NCBI GenBank assembly: GCA_035533275.1
Contig: DATLUD010000006.1
Location: 1-7,048 of the forward strand
DNA: 7,048 nt
Reading direction: 5' to 3'
Origin: SCRA01 sp035533275
GTDB taxonomy: Bacteria > Vulcanimicrobiota > Vulcanimicrobiia > Vulcanimicrobiales > SCRA01
Below, in pieces: positions 5,658 through 7,048 of this stretch; position 1 is the stretch's first letter, and the number at the start of each line of letters is the position of its first letter. Both the position numbers and the translations under genes were made by a program. The notes beneath the pieces were generated by a model, which saw only the letters and a program-made list of their open reading frames with translations, searched no databases and was not told the origin of the DNA.

Positions 5658-7048
5658 GGCACGATGGACAAGGCGCGGGGGCTGGTCGTGGTCAGCGTGG
5701 TCTTCAGCGTGGGTGTCGATGCCGTGATCGGCGCGAAGACGTACACCGCGTTATTCGAAAAACCGGAGACCACGTAGAGATTCCCCGACGAGTCGGTCGC
5801 GAGCTGGTTTGGCCCCTGCGCCATGTTGAAGCCATAGGTGCTGCCTGCCAGCGTGGCGATCGGCGCGACGTTGCCGTTGGCGTTCCAGGATGGTCCCTGG
5901 GGCGCGTAGACCGTGATGGTGTTGTTGCCCTGGTTCCCGACGTAGATGCGTCCGCTCGAGTCGACGGCGAGCGATCCAGGGTTGTCGAGCCCCGTCGCGC
6001 TTCCACCGAGGACCTCCAGTGGCGTCGCGTTGCCGCTGCCCTGCGAGAAGATGCAGACAGATCCGGGAGACGTGCCGCCGGCAATGCCGTAGTTGAGGAC
6101 GTAGACGTTGCCGCTGCCGTCGAACGCGACGCCGATCGGTTGAGCCAGCTCGGTGTTGAGGCCGATGATCTGCGTCACGGGTGCGGCGTTGCCGCTTGCC
6201 GCAGGGGCGTAGAAGTCTGCCGAATCTCCCAAAGACGTGCTGTTGACCGTGGCCAGGTCGCCGCTTGGAGCGATCGAGAGCTGGTAGGCGTGGTTATCGC
6301 CGGTCAGCGTGGTCGACGCCGTCGCCGCCCCCGTCGTTCCATAAGGGAACGAGAGGATGTCCATGACGCCCGCGCCGGGTTGGTCGACGACGTAGGCGCG
6401 GCCGGTCGCCTCGACGGCGAAGCCCAGCGGGTTGGGGTCGAGCGTCGCATCGAATGTGCTGAGCGGTGCGGCGCTCCCGCCGGCGCCCGGGGCATACGCG
6501 TTGACGGTAAACGGCGTGCTGGCGCCCCCGTGTCCAAGCACGTAGAGCGTGTCGGCCTGAGGCGCGGTGGCCGTGGCCGTCGCCGCTGGCGTCGGCGTCG
6601 GCGAGGGCGATGCGCTCGGCGAGGGGCTCGGGGACGGCGTCGCTGAGGAGGTCTCGTACAGTTCGAAGAGATACGTCACGTTGGATTGCAGCGTTACCGG
6701 GGTCGTGGTCGGGGCGAAGGCGAGCGTCTGTCCGCTCACCGTTGCCGGGCCGTCCGTCGCCAGCAGGGTTGCCGAAGATCCGGTTCCCTGGTACGCGGCG
6801 ATGTAGAAGCTTTCGCCGCTCGTCGCAACGGACACGGGAAGCGTCAGCGTGAAGCCCGGCAAGCCGTTGAAGGTGATGGTTTGCGAGAGCTGGAGCTCCA
6901 GCGAGAACAACACGGTTTTGGCGCTCAGCGGTCTGCGCAGCCTCGCCAGCGGACCGCCTTGCGGCGCACCGGCGAGCTCGGTGACGGTCATCGTCGCGCC
7001 GGCGGGCGCATTGTTCGAAGGGATGCTCAAGGTGCCGCTGATCCCGCC
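5654..7048 (-). CDS. Exported beta-sandwich/Pro-rich linker/NHL-like beta-propeller protein (N-terminus outside window)
   Basis: The frame is open to the window edge, so 464 C-terminal residues are visible and the signal peptide, if any, lies outside. A TTG at 7030 exists, but coding-like sequence ('GGISGT') continues upstream of it, so I treat the gene as incomplete. Visible residues 1-133 look like a beta-sandwich: alternating strands such as 'ITFNGLPGFTLTLPVSV' and 'ESFYIAAYQGTG', closing with 'NVTYLFELYETSS'. Residues 136-164 are a Ser-Pro, Thr-Pro, Ala-Thr linker typical of extracellular proteins. Residues 166-464 are propeller blades with recurring 'D.SGn.YV.N' turns ('FDGSGNVYVLNYG', 'VDSSGRIYVGNQGNNTITVY', 'TDSSGNLYVVSGFSNNAVYV') alternating with 'YAP..GN.AP' segments, about six blades by eye. 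This is the NHL/SMP-30-like fold, usually a binding or scaffold platform rather than an enzyme. No catalytic residues stand out. Comparable proteins are frequent in Eremiobacterota-like genomes, as far as I recall. The function is unknown. Confidence 0.8.
   Translation of the reverse strand, partial: GGISGTLSIPSNNAPAGATMTVTELAGAPQGGPLARLRRPLSAKTVLFSLELQLSQTITFNGLPGFTLTLPVSVATSGESFYIAAYQGTGSSATLLATDGPATVSGQTLAFAPTTTPVTLQSNVTYLFELYETSSATPSPSPSPSASPSPTPTPAATATATAPQADTLYVLGHGGASTPFTVNAYAPGAGGSAAPLSTFDATLDPNPLGFAVEATGRAYVVDQPGAGVMDILSFPYGTTGAATASTTLTGDNHAYQLSIAPSGDLATVNSTSLGDSADFYAPAASGNAAPVTQIIGLNTELAQPIGVAFDGSGNVYVLNYGIAGGTSPGSVCIFSQGSGNATPLEVLGGSATGLDNPGSLAVDSSGRIYVGNQGNNTITVYAPQGPSWNANGNVAPIATLAGSTYGFNMAQGPNQLATDSSGNLYVVSGFSNNAVYVFAPITASTPTLKTTLTTTSPRALSIVP
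6557..6643 (-). other. Low-complexity Ser/Thr-Pro and Ala-Thr linker segment
   Basis: These bases encode the interdomain linker of the propeller protein: five Ser-Pro pairs, then three Thr-Pro pairs, then three Ala-Thr pairs. At the DNA level it is a degenerate GC-rich run of gc-g-tcggc units, not an exact tandem repeat, so slippage-driven length variation between strains is possible but not shown here. Such linkers give an extended, flexible spacer between folded extracellular domains. Confidence 0.75.

Noticed and set aside
6557..6643. Tandem repeat or CRISPR-like array
   Set aside because: The units are degenerate codons for Pro, Ser, Thr and Ala in a protein linker, with no exact repeats or spacers.
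6140..6646. Arg/Gly-rich plus-strand frame opposite the propeller gene
   Set aside because: Its poly-Arg end is simply the complement of the Ser/Thr-Pro linker codons; the minus strand carries the blade repeats.

Overview
The window is GC-rich, gene-dense bacterial chromosome with no RNA genes, mobile elements or CRISPR arrays that I can see. The most likely source is an uncultured soil or rock bacterium of the Eremiobacterota/Vulcanimicrobiota (WPS-2) type. Three features suggest this: a BTAD-type ATPase regulator, an exported beta-propeller protein rich in 'YAP..GN.AP' blades with a Ser/Thr-Pro linker, and an 'NRSKFL'-style signal peptide. This placement comes from the style of the proteins, not from a marker gene; other GC-rich phyla such as Actinobacteria or Chloroflexota are not excluded.

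Positions 1-3094 (+ strand) form a compact catabolic/transport operon. It holds the 3' end of a Gfo/Idh/MocA-type NAD(P)-dependent oxidoreductase, then a TRAP-transporter periplasmic binding protein (DctP), then a fused TRAP membrane protein (DctQM) whose TTG start overlaps the dctP stop codon. Together they look like a Na+-driven importer for a small carboxylate, plausibly a sugar acid, next to the enzyme that would oxidise or reduce it. The pairing suggests but does not prove the substrate.

Positions 3095-3223 are a short intergenic region. It carries weak inverted repeats and a TAGAAT hexamer placed exactly right for a leaderless start of the next gene. Positions 3224-5128 (+) encode a 631-634 aa regulator with an OmpR-like winged helix, a BTAD domain and a STAND/AAA-type ATPase, which stops where the usual C-terminal TPR array would begin.

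A hairpin terminator at 5165-5183 lies between convergent genes. On the minus strand, from 7048 down to 5163, lie two translationally coupled exported proteins. The first is an N-terminally incomplete protein made of a beta-sandwich, a Pro-rich linker and an NHL-like beta-propeller. The second is a 164 aa secreted or lipid-anchored protein that resembles DUF3558-like exported proteins.

I see no clearly undescribed system. The points most worth a second look are the coupled propeller/small-protein pair, the TPR-less BTAD ATPase with its possible leaderless promoter, and the DctQM fusion with its overlapping TTG start.
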